The notes: generated by a model not told the origin, from the letters alone. DNA of 64,000 bases from Aquibacillus salsiterrae (GCF_028416595.1 NZ_JAMQKC010000003.1:248001-312000), one strand, 5' to 3'. Numbered from the stretch's first letter, positions 43,255-53,012 are shown. Numbers and translations: made by a program.

Positions 43255-45192
43255 TTATGATTCATCATCATTTTTTTCACCAAAATATAACCGGATTTCG
43301 CTACCCTCTTCGATCATTTCACCGGCTTTTGGTGCCTGGTCTATAATATAGTCACCTGAACCACTTGCCTCAATAGACAAATTAACTAGATACTTTTGTA
43401 AGTCTTTTTTTGTTAATCCTTTTAAATCTGGCACTTCCACTAACGGTTTATCTGGCCACTGATATTCTTTCTCCAACCCGCCGTCGCGTTTTTCAACTCC
43501 TAGTGCTCGCAAACTGTCACCAATAATATTTCCAACAATCGGTGCTGCAACGACACCACCAAATTGAAGCGTATTTTTCGGGTTGTCAATCGCTAAATAA
43601 ACGACGATTTCCGGGTCGTCTGCTGGAGCAAATCCAATAAATGATACAATGTAATTATTGCTCATGTATTTTCCATCTTCACCAACTTTTTGCGCTGTAC
43701 CTGTTTTACCACCAACACGGTAACCTTCCACATAAGCTCCACGACCGCTACCTTTTGCAACGACACTTTCAAGTGCTTCTCTGATCTCTGCAGAGGTTTC
43801 CTCTGAGATGACACGGTCTTTCAAAGTTGGGGTACTCTTTTTGACTACTTCGTTTGTGACTGGGTCAATAAATTCATCCGCTAAATAGGGTTTATACAGA
43901 TAGCCTCCATTTATAGCTGCAGAAACAGCCATTACTTGTTGGATTGGCGTCACAGAAACCCCCTGGCCAAATGCTGTAGTCGCTAATTCAACCGGACCAA
44001 CTTGCTCTGGTTTAAAAAGAATTCCGTTTCCTTCCCCATTCAAATCAATACCAGTTTTCTTTCCAAATCCAAAATCGTTGATATACGTAAATAATTTTTC
44101 TTTCCCTAATTTCTCACCAAGTTTAACGAAACCTGGGTTACATGAATTTTGCACAACTTCTAAATAGGTTTGTTTACCGTGGCCACCACTCTTCCAACAA
44201 TGAATCGTAGCACCACCTACCTTAATAGCACCATTATCGGTAAATTCATCCTTGTGCAAATCGACAGCCTGCTCTTCTAATGCCGCAGCTAAAGTAATAA
44301 TTTTAAACGTTGAACCTGGTTCGTACGTTTTCCAAATTGGCAAATTACGATTGTACACGTCAGGGTCTGCTTCTTGATATTTTTCCGGATTAAAATTTGG
44401 TCTTGATGACATTGCCAAAATCCCACCAGTATCTGGGTCTACCGCAATGGCTAGCGCCCCGTCTGGATTATATTTAGATTCAGCTAAGTCTAACTCTCGT
44501 TCAATTATTGTTTGAACTTTTGAATCAATCGTTAGCTTTAAATTGTTACCATCCTTTGGTGGAGTATATACATCAGCAATTTTAGGCATTCTTTTACCTT
44601 TAGCGTCTGAAAAATAGGAAAGGCTTCCTTGTTCACCATTTAGTAATTCATCATAATAGAGTTCTAATCCCATCAACCCCTGATTATCTATCCCACTAAA
44701 ACCTAGCACATGGGAAAGGTAGGAACCATTTGGATAGTACCTTTTTGAATCCTTAGCAATGTAAACACCATCCATGCCCAATTCCTGTATAGCGCTCGCC
44801 TTTTGTTCTGAAATTTTTCGACCAGCCTTTAATGTAACATCCCGCCTGTTTTGGGTAATTTCATCGTACATCTGATCAACAGGAACATTTAATATTTTCG
44901 AAAGATTTTCTGCAACTTTCTGAGGTTCCTTTAGTTGGCGTGGAACGACCATTACGGTTGGAGCAGATACATTATCTGCAAGTATTTCACCGTTCTTATC
45001 AAGAATTTTTCCGCGCTCCGGTTCAAATTTAATATCTCTACTCCAGGAAGCTTTCGCCTTTTCCATCAGCTCGTCCCCGATGATAAATTGAACGTAACCT
45101 AGCCTTAAATCGATGATGCCGAAAACAACAATTCCTAATAAAAAAACAGTGACTAATCGTTTTCTCATTGTAACATTGGATACTCGTTTCAT
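43255..45192 (-). CDS. spoVD: sporulation-specific penicillin-binding protein SpoVD
   Basis: 645-residue class B transpeptidase for spore cortex. An N-terminal membrane helix (about 12-30) is followed by the PBP dimer domain and a transpeptidase domain with STFK in YEPGSTFKIITLAAAL near residue 300, SCN in QNSCNPGFVKLG and KTGTAQK in VGGKTGTAQKVGE. A single C-terminal PASTA domain (about 590-645, EVPDLKGLTKKDLQKYL) distinguishes it from the two-PASTA PBP next door. ATG 45190-45192 has AAGGAGATGTACT upstream. Partner of SpoVE. Confidence 0.94.
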   Translation of the reverse strand: MKRVSNVTMRKRLVTVFLLGIVVFGIIDLRLGYVQFIIGDELMEKAKASWSRDIKFEPERGKILDKNGEILADNVSAPTVMVVPRQLKEPQKVAENLSKILNVPVDQMYDEITQNRRDVTLKAGRKISEQKASAIQELGMDGVYIAKDSKRYYPNGSYLSHVLGFSGIDNQGLMGLELYYDELLNGEQGSLSYFSDAKGKRMPKIADVYTPPKDGNNLKLTIDSKVQTIIERELDLAESKYNPDGALAIAVDPDTGGILAMSSRPNFNPEKYQEADPDVYNRNLPIWKTYEPGSTFKIITLAAALEEQAVDLHKDEFTDNGAIKVGGATIHCWKSGGHGKQTYLEVVQNSCNPGFVKLGEKLGKEKLFTYINDFGFGKKTGIDLNGEGNGILFKPEQVGPVELATTAFGQGVSVTPIQQVMAVSAAINGGYLYKPYLADEFIDPVTNEVVKKSTPTLKDRVISEETSAEIREALESVVAKGSGRGAYVEGYRVGGKTGTAQKVGEDGKYMSNNYIVSFIGFAPADDPEIVVYLAIDNPKNTLQFGGVVAAPIVGNIIGDSLRALGVEKRDGGLEKEYQWPDKPLVEVPDLKGLTKKDLQKYLVNLSIEASGSGDYIIDQAPKAGEMIEEGSEIRLYFGEKNDDES

Positions 45193-45284
45193 AGTACATC
45201 TCCTTACTAACAGGTATGCTTGTATCCAATATATGAGCAATCAATAACGATTAGAACACTGCTAATTTCCCACCTTACATATCC

Positions 45285-47471
45285 TTACTCAGTTGTACTG
45301 TTTTCTGATTTTTCACTTTGCTCTTGTTGGTTTGGCTTTCTTAGTTCAACAACTAAATAGTTACCCTTTTTTATAATTTCTCCTTGTTTGATATTTTGCT
45401 TTGTTACATAACCATTTCCAATTAATTCTGCATCTAGTCCAATTAAATCTTTCAACTTGAGAACATCTCGTAAGGACCAGCCTGTCATATCTGGCATTTT
45501 AGGATTGTCTGTAACAACATAAACCTTTTCCATTGGAAGGAGTTGAGTACCTGGTTTCGGATAGGTCGTTACTATGTTACCATCACCAATTACCGTTACA
45601 TTCAATCCTATCTCTTCTAACTCTTTTTTTGCATCTTCTGAACTAGACCCTTTAATGTCCGGGAGTTCAACAGTTGCTACATTTGTGTTCTCTTGTATAT
45701 CAGGTTCAATACTCATGTATTGAAGACTGTTTTCCATTACATTTTTAAAAATGAAGGAAACTGGTTCTGATCCTAATTCATTTCCTTCTAACTTTGGTTG
45801 TTTTATTGAAATATACATCATTAGTTCAGGTTCCTCTTTTGGAGCCATCCCTAAAAAGGAAAAAATATAGTTTTCATTACCATACAAATATCCGCCATTT
45901 TCTGGATCTGGTATTTGTGCTGTACCTGTTTTTCCTGCTACAGAATAATTACTTAATCGATACACTTTACCTGTTCCATTTTCAGAGGTTATTACTGTCT
46001 CGAGGGTGTCCCTTACTTTTTTTGCTGTTGATGCAGAAATTGGTTCACCCACAACTTTTGGTTTCGTTTCAGTAATAATTTCGTTCGTTTCTGCATTTTC
46101 TATTTTAGAGATAACATATGGTTGTACCATTTTACCGTCATTAGCAACAGCCGTTGCTGCCATCATTTGTTGAATGGGTGTTACCGTTGTGCCTTGTCCA
46201 AAAGATGTCGTGATTTTTTCAATTGGCCAATTGAATAGTATTTTACCAGGGCGCTCACCAGGTAAATCAATCCCTGTTGGTTGATTAAAACGAAAGGCTT
46301 CTAAATAATCTAAGAATTTATCTGGGCCCATCTTCTCCCATACAAGCTTAGCAGCAGCAACGTTAGAAGAACGTTGCATCCCTTCTTCGTATGTTATTTC
46401 GCCCCATCCTTTCCCAGCATTATGATCATTAATCGGCCTACTTATTTCATCAATCTTATATTGACCAGATTGATAAGTCTCATCAGCCTGATAAACACCT
46501 TCTTCGATTGCAGCTGCGAGTGTGAAAATTTTCATTGTAGACCCCGGCTCAAACGGAGTAGAAATTACATCATTATACCAATTTTCCACTTGTCCTAATT
46601 GGTTTGGATTATAGGAGGGACGATTACTCATCGCCAAAACTTCTCCAGTTTTGGGATCCATAACGACAGCTGTCATTCTCTCTGGCTCATATTGTTCGTC
46701 AACTTGCCCCATTGCATCCTCTAAAAACGTTTGAATCTTTTGATCTATTGTTAAATATACATTATTTCCATTTTTTGCTTCCTTTAATACTTCTTCAGGT
46801 TCCAACAACTTTGTATCGTATTTATCCCGCTTATAAGAGATAGAACCACTTTTACCAGATAATTGCTCGTTAAGCTGCAATTCTATTCCTGTTACACCAT
46901 CTATCTTGTCATTTTTTCTTTGGGCTAATCCTATTAGTTGAGAGGCAAAGACACCATTTGGATAATACCTTTCTGCTTCTTTCATAAAATTGATCCCAGG
47001 TAAATCAAGCGCTTCTATTTTATCTTTACTTTCCTGACTTAATCCTTTTCCATTCTGGCCAAATTCGACCTGGAATTGTTCTCTTTCTATTCCCGCCTCT
47101 ATTCGTGCAATAATGTCTGAAGCATCCATATTTAATAAAGGAGCAAGCATTTCCGCAGTTTTTTGCGGATCAACAACATGCCTAGGCTCCTTGGGGTTAG
47201 ATGTATAAGACTGGTCCACGATTGCGTACAACCGGTAAACAGCTCGGTCTTGCGCGAGGGCCATTCCATTTTGGTCAAAAATAGTACCACGTTGTGCATC
47301 AATACGATATGAATTTGTCCGGCGCTTATCCGCCCATTCCTCTAATGAAACTCCAGAAACTACCCCAGTCCCTTGTATGTATAAGAAGCGTCCTAACAGG
47401 GTTAAAAACACAACCACAAACAGAAGCATTAACACCGTTGACATAACTTGTGTAGTCTTGCTTTTTCTCAA
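45285..47471 (-). CDS. pbpB: division penicillin-binding protein 2B (FtsI type)
   Basis: 728-residue class B transpeptidase of the divisome. One N-terminal membrane helix (10-30), dimer domain, transpeptidase domain with STMK in FEPGSTMKIFTLAAAI near residue 305, SSN in QRSSNVAAAKL, and KTGTAQIPD in VAGKTGTAQ. Two C-terminal PASTA domains follow (about 590-710, VELPDIKGSSSEDAKKEL and MPDMTGWSLRDVLKLKDL). The order ftsL-pbpB-spoVD suggests the two PBPs arose by tandem duplication. Confidence 0.95.
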   Translation of the reverse strand: MRKSKTTQVMSTVLMLLFVVVFLTLLGRFLYIQGTGVVSGVSLEEWADKRRTNSYRIDAQRGTIFDQNGMALAQDRAVYRLYAIVDQSYTSNPKEPRHVVDPQKTAEMLAPLLNMDASDIIARIEAGIEREQFQVEFGQNGKGLSQESKDKIEALDLPGINFMKEAERYYPNGVFASQLIGLAQRKNDKIDGVTGIELQLNEQLSGKSGSISYKRDKYDTKLLEPEEVLKEAKNGNNVYLTIDQKIQTFLEDAMGQVDEQYEPERMTAVVMDPKTGEVLAMSNRPSYNPNQLGQVENWYNDVISTPFEPGSTMKIFTLAAAIEEGVYQADETYQSGQYKIDEISRPINDHNAGKGWGEITYEEGMQRSSNVAAAKLVWEKMGPDKFLDYLEAFRFNQPTGIDLPGERPGKILFNWPIEKITTSFGQGTTVTPIQQMMAATAVANDGKMVQPYVISKIENAETNEIITETKPKVVGEPISASTAKKVRDTLETVITSENGTGKVYRLSNYSVAGKTGTAQIPDPENGGYLYGNENYIFSFLGMAPKEEPELMMYISIKQPKLEGNELGSEPVSFIFKNVMENSLQYMSIEPDIQENTNVATVELPDIKGSSSEDAKKELEEIGLNVTVIGDGNIVTTYPKPGTQLLPMEKVYVVTDNPKMPDMTGWSLRDVLKLKDLIGLDAELIGNGYVTKQNIKQGEIIKKGNYLVVELRKPNQQEQSEKSENSTTE

Positions 47472-47504
47472 TGCTATTCCCCGCCCTTACTTTGGCTTAT
47501 TATC

Positions 47505-47891
47505 CTAGTTTGCGGTAAACTGACTCGCTTGTTTCACACTAGCGTTTTGGATTTGTAAGCCGTTTTCTTTTGCTATACGTAATATTCGACTTGGATTACT
47601 AAATTCCTTTACTTTATAGGAAAGATTTTCATTTTGAACTTGTTGTTGTTCGACATCTTGTTCTAGTTGCTGAACATTACGATTTAAAGAATCTAATGAA
47701 ATACTATAACTGACTGTAAATAGCAGCATGACAACAGTTAGCACACTAACAATCGAATAGATAAACTTTTCACCTGTTGTTATCCATCGTTTTTGTCCAT
47801 TGACTTTCACCTTTCGCTCGGGCTCTACCTGTCGTGTTGTTACTTGTTCCTGCCATGATTGTTGCCAATTTCTTGCTTCACTCGTTGCCAT
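47505..47891 (-). CDS. ftsL: divisome protein FtsL
   Basis: 128-residue bitopic protein: a basic cytoplasmic region (ERKVKVNGQKRWITTGEKFIY), one membrane helix (about 50-70, SIVSVLTVVMLLFTVSYSI) and an extracytoplasmic leucine-zipper-like coiled coil (SLNRNVQQLEQDVEQQQVQNENL), ending SNPSRILRIAKENGLQ. Forms a complex with DivIB and DivIC that activates PBP2B/FtsW. The ATG 47889-47891 shares a base with the rsmH stop (TAATG) and has GGAAGGATGG upstream. Confidence 0.94.
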   Translation of the reverse strand: MATSEARNWQQSWQEQVTTRQVEPERKVKVNGQKRWITTGEKFIYSIVSVLTVVMLLFTVSYSISLDSLNRNVQQLEQDVEQQQVQNENLSYKVKEFSNPSRILRIAKENGLQIQNASVKQASQFTAN

Positions 47892-48865
47892 TATCGATTC
47901 CATCCTTCCTGATATAAAAATTTGTTATCCCAAGGCTTTTGTTTCTCAACAATACGCAATTTTGCTGAACGAGAGCGTCTATTTTCCTCTAGTTCTCCTT
48001 CACCAGGTAAAATAGGCTTCTTACTAAGTTGTTTGAATGGTGGCTTAAGTTCTTCAGGAATAACTGGAATATTCCTTGGAAGTGGTGGAGTAGTACTCCA
48101 TTTTTTAAAAGCTTGTTTGCAAAGTCTGTCTTCTAATGAATGAAAGGTAATCACCGATATTCTCCCACCAACCTTTACGATTTCTGCAGCTTGATGTAAC
48201 ACATCATAAAAAGCATTTAACTCATCATTCACAGCAATTCGGATAGCTTGAAAAACACGTTTAGCTGGATGACCACCTTTTCTTCTTGCAGGTGCTGGAA
48301 TTGCTTCTTTGATGATTTCAACTAATTCAAACGTAGTGTGAATCTCGCGGTTTTGTCTTGTTTGTTCGATTTTACGAGCGATTTGTTTCGAGAAATTCTC
48401 TTCTCCATATCTAAAAAAAATCCTAACAAGTTTTTCATATGGCCATTGATTAACAATATCAAAAGCAGTTATTTTTTGTGTTCGATCCATTCTCATGTCC
48501 AAAGGGGCATCCTGTTGGTAGCTAAACCCACGATCTCCTTGATCTAATTGTGGAGAGGATACTCCTAAATCAAATAAAATCCCATCAACCTCAGTAATGG
48601 AGAATTCATGTAGTTCTTCCTTTAAATGGCGAAAATTAGAATGGATGTAAGTAATTCGATGTTCATACCTGCTTAGTCTTTCCTTTGCTGCATGTATCGC
48701 TTGTTGGTCCTGGTCAAATGCAAACAGCATACCATTTGTTAGTTGCGCGGCAATTTGTTCAGAATGACCTCCACCACCTAGTGTGCAGTCCACATACATA
48801 CCATCCGGTTTTATATTTAAACCATCTACTGCTTCTTTTTTCAACACACTATAATGTTCAAACAT
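47891..48865 (-). CDS. rsmH: 16S rRNA (cytosine(1402)-N(4))-methyltransferase
   Basis: 324-residue SAM-dependent methyltransferase acting on the ribosomal P-site region. Opens [22 protein letters not shown]; the SAM-binding motif [15 protein letters not shown] is near residue 25; [14 protein letters not shown] and [14 protein letters not shown] are conserved; [12 protein letters not shown] is near 220. Formerly mraW. Located between mraZ and ftsL as in nearly all Firmicutes dcw clusters. Confidence 0.97.
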   Translation of the reverse strand: MFEHYSVLKKEAVDGLNIKPDGMYVDCTLGGGGHSEQIAAQLTNGMLFAFDQDQQAIHAAKERLSRYEHRITYIHSNFRHLKEELHEFSITEVDGILFDLGVSSPQLDQGDRGFSYQQDAPLDMRMDRTQKITAFDIVNQWPYEKLVRIFFRYGEENFSKQIARKIEQTRQNREIHTTFELVEIIKEAIPAPARRKGGHPAKRVFQAIRIAVNDELNAFYDVLHQAAEIVKVGGRISVITFHSLEDRLCKQAFKKWSTTPPLPRNIPVIPEELKPPFKQLSKKPILPGEGELEENRRSRSAKLRIVEKQKPWDNKFLYQEGWNR

Positions 48866-48931
48866 ATCTAATCTCCTTTTTCTACGTTTGTTCTCTAGGA
48901 TGACTAAAAACGCTATTACTTATGAGAATAA

Positions 48932-49363
48932 TTAGATATCAAAATCCAACATATTTTCAGCAATTTCAGCGAAAGACTCCTCAGACTCTTCAAAGTAATT
49001 TTCCCATTCTTCATTAGCCCAAAATTCAATTCGGTTGGAAACGCCAATAACGACGCATTCCTTATCCAAGGCTGCATATTTACGAAGTGGTGCGGGGATG
49101 TTGATTCTCCCCTGCTTGTCCACCTCACATTCAACAGCACCAGAAAAGAAAAATCGGGTGAATGCACGGGCATCTTTTTTCGTTAACGGTAGTTTCTTTA
49201 GCTTTTCTTCTAATACACGCCACTCATTCATGGGGTATGCAAACAAACATTGATCAAGTCCTCTAGTCAAAACAAATAAATCGCCTAAACCTTCACGAAA
49301 TTTCGCAGGGACGATAATACGACCTTTTGAATCAATGTTATGTTGAAACTCGCCCATGAACAT
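48932..49363 (-). CDS. mraZ: dcw cluster transcriptional regulator MraZ
   Basis: 143-residue protein with two tandem SpoVT/AbrB-like DNA-binding domains; forms ring oligomers and represses its own promoter by binding repeated GTGG-type boxes. It is almost superimposable on B. subtilis Mra[20 protein letters not shown] at the start, [16 protein letters not shown] in the first domain and [20 protein letters not shown] in the second. I start at MFMGE (49361-49363), conserved in the family, not the upstream ATG at 49378. Boxes are present at its promoter. Confidence 0.96.
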   Translation of the reverse strand: MFMGEFQHNIDSKGRIIVPAKFREGLGDLFVLTRGLDQCLFAYPMNEWRVLEEKLKKLPLTKKDARAFTRFFFSGAVECEVDKQGRINIPAPLRKYAALDKECVVIGVSNRIEFWANEEWENYFEESEESFAEIAENMLDFDI

Positions 49364-49386
49364 GTAAACCGCCCCCACTTTCTTAA

Positions 49387-49430
49387 ACTATATTACCACA
49401 ATCCCCCACCTTCCACCACTGATTTTCCAC
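49387..49430 (-). promoter_or_regulatory. mraZ promoter with MraZ operator array
   Basis: Minus-strand GTGG motifs end at 49430, 49419, 49409 and 49399, i.e. in a 10-11-base register, with an extra GTGG at 49416. A -10-like TATAGT (49387-49392) sits just downstream, so the boxes cover the -35 and spacer. MraZ is known to bind short G-rich direct repeats with 5-base spacers (10-bp period), so autorepression is the straightforward reading. Confidence 0.75.
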
Positions 49431-49564
49431 AATTTATTCCTGCAGAAATCAGTTTCCTTTTTTTCGACTATTTAAGTAAATAAAAACGAGAAAACCCGCA
49501 AAAACACACCATCATTCAACATTTGTTGCGATGTTGTTAGAAGTATTCCTTGGTGCTATTCCCT

Positions 49565-49601
49565 TGAGCAAGACAGCTCCTGGATTTTTCATTATCTTAT
49601 C
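49565..49601 (+). repeat. dispersed repeat, right-end fragment
   Basis: GAGCAAGACAGCTCCTGGATTTTTC followed by ATTATCTTATCC resembles the right end of the other copies. It is in the 488-base mraZ-bshC gap. Confidence 0.6.
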
Positions 49602-49660
49602 CAGCAAAAAATGCTATGTCAGCCGACGCAACATAGCATAAATGTATAAAATCCCAGATA

Positions 49661-49680
49661 AGTGGTGGAAAGTGGTGGAA
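49661..49680 (+). promoter_or_regulatory. second MraZ-box-like tandem repeat, opposite strand
   Basis: AGTGGTGGAA occurs twice in perfect tandem, giving GTGG in a 10-base register like the promoter array but on the plus strand, 298 bases upstream of the mraZ start codon. No gene begins to its right on the plus strand. Confidence 0.5.
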
Positions 49681-49691
49681 TGATTACAGAT

Positions 49692-49788
49692 AAGAAAAGC
49701 GCAGGGCGCCTTGATCACCCCCCGACAAGCTTAAGCGGGGTAGGCGCTCGGAGCTAGACAGCTATTGAGTTTTTTAATCTTTTATCTT
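49692..49788 (+). repeat. dispersed repeat, nearly complete copy
   Basis: AAGAAAAGCGCAGGGCGCC at the left, a middle with CCCCCGACAAGCTTAAGCGGGG, then TAGGCGCTCGGAGCTAGAC and AGCTATTGAG with a T tract and a degenerate right end. It is one of the two longest copies and sits between the bshC terminator and the second GTGG array. Confidence 0.8.
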
Positions 49789-49793
49789 TATAT

Positions 49794-49835
49794 AAAAAAG
49801 CGCCAGAGCTATCAATTCATTAGCTCCGGCGCTTT
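49794..49835 (-). terminator. terminator of bshC
   Basis: AAAGCGCCGGAGCTA and TAGCTCTGGCGCTTT pair with one mismatch around a 10-base loop and are followed by TTTTTTATA on the minus strand, about 20 bases after the bshC stop. Confidence 0.92.
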
Positions 49836-49851
49836 ACTCGTAATAAAAAAA

Positions 49852-51474
49852 TTATAAATATACCAAGAAATGTTCCTCTTGTAGATCTAGTGGGTAGCTT
49901 AGCATATCTTTTATGAAAGATTTTCCGTATTTATTAAGGAAAGGAATAACATTCCAAGACCGCTCCTGAAGCCCTTGTTGCGGCCTGAGACTCCATTGAA
50001 TATAATTAAAGGCTTGAATCGCTTCTTTGTTCTTTCGTTCAACTTCTTTCAATAACCTCTTTTCTAAAAACGCTAAATCTTCATAGATATATTCCAAATT
50101 TTTTTCCGATAGGTCTCTTAATGCAGGACTTAGTTGGCTAGCTAGATGACGTAACGGGAGATGTGCTTGGTCAAATGCTTGTTTTACTTGCTCCGCAACT
50201 AAAGAAATTGGTGGATTCGTTTGGTTTGCAAGCCAATTCCCTTTATTAAGTTCAACCCCTTGTTTTACTGCCCTTTCTATTTCTAAACCGAAACGTTTCA
50301 GTCGCTTATCAACAAAAGGTTCAATTAACGTAAATGATAGTCTCGGAAAAACAGGAGGCATCTTCATTCCGAGCTCGTGAAAAGCAGGTTTTAAAATAGA
50401 CCAATACCCAACCTCTCCTAGCCCACCAATAAAGGCAAGGCTTGGAAACAGATACTCCTGCATCAACGGTCTTGTCACCACATTATTACTTAACAGCTCT
50501 GGTGACTCTTTAGCAATTGCTAACAATTCCTCGGTATTAAAACTACACTCTCCTTGTTTTCCCACCCAAAGTTCCCCTTCTTTTACGAGAAGGATTCTCT
50601 CACCGTTTTTATGATAAAATAGATGTCCCTCATTTTCATCCACATCCACAGAAAGAGAATATCCAGCACTTCTCAACTCTTGAAGTGTGTTAAAAACCCT
50701 TTCACTTATTTTCGGTTGCTTGTTAATTAACTGACAAAAAAAGTCGCTTTCCATTCCTCTCACTTTGCTATTGCCTGAGTCAATCAACACTAATCCTTCA
50801 CTCTCGAAAAAATTAAAAATTAACCGAGCGAAAAAATCAACATATGTATTCGAAGCCTGCAATAGGTTGAATATCGACTGATACAAGTTTGACGTATATT
50901 TTGTTTCCGGGAGCTCACCAAAAAGTTCAGCTAACCAAATGCTCGCTTCTTCTTTATCTATGTCTAATGCTGACATAGGCAGCTTTTCAGTAAGATGTTG
51001 CCTTATTTTGTGTTTTTTCATTCGTTGTCCATTTGGATGAAACACGTGGTTTATTTCTTCAAAATCATGGTCTTCGCCAGCAATCCAGAAGACAGGTATA
51101 ACAGGTACACCTAACAACTTTTCTTGTTGCTTAGCTAATTGGATAATAGAAATTATTTTATGAATAGTAAATAATGGTCCAGTTAATAGACCTGCTTGTT
51201 GCCCTCCAATCACCACCACACTATTTTCTATTTTTAATCGTTCAATATTTTCAAACGTTGACTCAGGTGCACCCCACTCTTCATTAAGGGACTTTAACGT
51301 ATCAGAAAGCTCTGTTCGGTTAAAAGTTCTCTCTTTCAAGTCATTTAATCGTTGGTTGAACACATCTATTTGGTAAGGAGAATAATCAAAATGATTAATG
51401 ATGGTTGGGTTACTGGCATAGTAATCGTTTGCCAACCGGTTTTCTAATTTAAGTTTTATTGCATCGATCCGCAT
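49852..51474 (-). CDS. bshC: bacillithiol biosynthesis cysteine-adding enzyme BshC
   Basis: 540-residue enzyme thought to add cysteine to GlcN-malate, the last step of bacillithiol synthesis. Conserved blocks include VVIGGQQAGLLTGPLFTIHKIISII near residue 89 (quoted region 89-113), PVFWIAGEDHDFEEINHVF near 125, and FPSLAFIGGLGEVGYW near 345; a coiled coil lies near 440-490. Length equals the B. subtilis protein (539). The ATG follows AAGGAGCAGGTATCC. Location next to mraZ is conserved in Bacillaceae. Confidence 0.95.
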   Translation of the reverse strand: MRIDAIKLKLENRLANDYYASNPTIINHFDYSPYQIDVFNQRLNDLKERTFNRTELSDTLKSLNEEWGAPESTFENIERLKIENSVVVIGGQQAGLLTGPLFTIHKIISIIQLAKQQEKLLGVPVIPVFWIAGEDHDFEEINHVFHPNGQRMKKHKIRQHLTEKLPMSALDIDKEEASIWLAELFGELPETKYTSNLYQSIFNLLQASNTYVDFFARLIFNFFESEGLVLIDSGNSKVRGMESDFFCQLINKQPKISERVFNTLQELRSAGYSLSVDVDENEGHLFYHKNGERILLVKEGELWVGKQGECSFNTEELLAIAKESPELLSNNVVTRPLMQEYLFPSLAFIGGLGEVGYWSILKPAFHELGMKMPPVFPRLSFTLIEPFVDKRLKRFGLEIERAVKQGVELNKGNWLANQTNPPISLVAEQVKQAFDQAHLPLRHLASQLSPALRDLSEKNLEYIYEDLAFLEKRLLKEVERKNKEAIQAFNYIQWSLRPQQGLQERSWNVIPFLNKYGKSFIKDMLSYPLDLQEEHFLVYL

Positions 51475-51551
51475 GGATACCTGCTCCTTCTTATCATTGT
51501 CTACTACTGTGTATTTTACAAAAAAGAACGCGTAAATTCACACATTAAGTC

Positions 51552-51935
51552 CTAAATCCGTAAAATTGTTACGACCAGCCCTACTATCATCACACATATA
51601 TGTAAGGCTAAAAATAATAAAAATGAAGTACGATAAAACACTTTCCATGCATATGTAAAAATAATTTCGCCTTTTGTTTTCCACTGAACAACGACACAAC
51701 ACGCAAGTAAAATGATTAACAAAATAAGTGTGTGGGCAAGCAAAAGATAATTAGTTAGCTGAAATAGAACAGTTATAACAGACACTATATAAAAGACTGT
51801 CGTAACATTGACGGTGGCATGAATCGCTCGCTTCTTACTTCGTATCAACGTGACCCAAATTTTATACACTATTATTGTAGCGATTAGTGGAAAGGTTACC
51901 AAAAAAGCTATACTGTTCGCTAAAAAGTCTACCAT
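51552..51935 (-). CDS. DUF3397 family membrane protein
   Basis: 127-residue hydrophobic protein with four apparent membrane segments (about 5-25, 42-60, 62-82 and 100-122) and short basic loops (RSKKRAIHATVNVTT). Such proteins commonly lie between bshC and panE in Bacillaceae; no function is established. It ends one base before panE's stop-side neighbour region, so panE and this gene are probably co-transcribed. The start is ATG behind GGGGGAATAAC. Confidence 0.75.
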   Translation of the reverse strand: MVDFLANSIAFLVTFPLIATIIVYKIWVTLIRSKKRAIHATVNVTTVFYIVSVITVLFQLTNYLLLAHTLILLIILLACCVVVQWKTKGEIIFTYAWKVFYRTSFLLFLALHICVMIVGLVVTILRI

Positions 51936-51936
51936 G

Positions 51937-52818
51937 TTATTCCCCCACCATTGCTCGCGATTCTATTACCTTCATACCGTGATAAACAAATTCGGTATAC
52001 GGTACTTTTGTCTTCGCATGTGTCAGAATAAACCCGCTAATCCCATCAATTTCTGTTTTTCGTTTATTTTTAGTATCCATTAACATGGAAGAATAATTTG
52101 TTTTGGTAACAGTAGCAATTGTTCGAACGTTTTCCCATTCTTCCTTTTCGACTAAATCTAGCACAAGACAAGCTTCATGACATAGCTGTTTCGCAAGTGG
52201 TAACACATCCGGATTCGTTAAAATTTCCCCATTTGGAATTTGAAAAAGAGCTGTTAACGGATTAATCACCGCATTTGCAACTAATTTATGCGCAAGCATT
52301 TCATACCAATCAGGAAAGTTTTCGAACGGAAAAGTCGTTTCATTTATCTTTTCGATAGCTTTCTCATACATTTCATAGCTGCCACAATAGAAAGCTGTAT
52401 TGATTTTCCCAAAACCTGTTTGTGTTATCGAAAATTCATTTCGTTTCAAAGACCCGTGTTCACATGTCGCTAAAACAATTGAGTTTTTCCATTGCTCTTT
52501 TTTTATTAAATCAACGTGCCCCATTCCGTTTTGCAGAAAAACTAAAAGGGATTGAACGCGCTTAAGTTTAGGAAGTAAGCTTTCAAGTTGATATTGTTTA
52601 ACACAAACAAATAGGATATCTTCATTTTTGAGTTCATCTATTTGTCGAACTGTTATATGTGCAGGTTTTTCCCAAGAGGATACCTTTATACCATTTTCTT
52701 CTAGTTTAGCACATTGATTTGCGCTTCGAACATAGACCGTTACGCGATGTTGATCTGATAGATGTGCAGCAATTAAAAGTCCAACTGCACCACCACCGAT
52801 AACGCCAATATGAAGCAT
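51937..52818 (-). CDS. panE: 2-dehydropantoate 2-reductase family protein
   Basis: 293-residue NADPH-dependent ketopantoate reductase-type protein for pantothenate synthesis. The Rossmann motif IGVIGGGAVGLLIAAHL is at the N-terminus; the catalytic Lys and Asn are expected in HKLVANAVINPLTALFQIPNG near residue 180. Equivalent by position to B. subtilis YlbQ. The B. subtilis protein is an accepted PanE; substrate specificity here is inferred. Confidence 0.88.
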   Translation of the reverse strand: MLHIGVIGGGAVGLLIAAHLSDQHRVTVYVRSANQCAKLEENGIKVSSWEKPAHITVRQIDELKNEDILFVCVKQYQLESLLPKLKRVQSLLVFLQNGMGHVDLIKKEQWKNSIVLATCEHGSLKRNEFSITQTGFGKINTAFYCGSYEMYEKAIEKINETTFPFENFPDWYEMLAHKLVANAVINPLTALFQIPNGEILTNPDVLPLAKQLCHEACLVLDLVEKEEWENVRTIATVTKTNYSSMLMDTKNKRKTEIDGISGFILTHAKTKVPYTEFVYHGMKVIESRAMVGE

Positions 52819-52978
52819 ACCTACTTCCCCCTTATTTAAGACGCATTACTCTGATAATATCAAAAACCAGACGCATTACCTATTTTTTTGCTTCTTCTAA
52901 AAGTTTATTTATATCAACAACTCTAACATAATTAGTTACAACAAACGACGAGACGTCTATAGAATACCACACAATTAA

Positions 52979-53012
52979 AAAGCACCTATCGACCTTAGTC
53001 AATAGCGTGCTT
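52979..53012 (-). terminator. terminator after the gerR-like gene
   Basis: AAGCAC-GCTATTGAC and GTCGATAG-GTGCTT pair into a long stem with a 4-base loop, followed by TTTAAT on the minus strand, 29 bases after the stop of the regulator gene. It separates it from panE. Confidence 0.85.

Noticed and set aside
43255-47471. spoVD and pbpB as a single split or duplicated pseudogene
   Set aside because: Both have complete membrane helices, SxxK, SxN and KTG motifs and different PASTA counts, so both are intact genes.
49661-49680. Possible start of a CRISPR or tandem-repeat array
   Set aside because: Only two 10-base units with no spacers; better explained as MraZ-type boxes.
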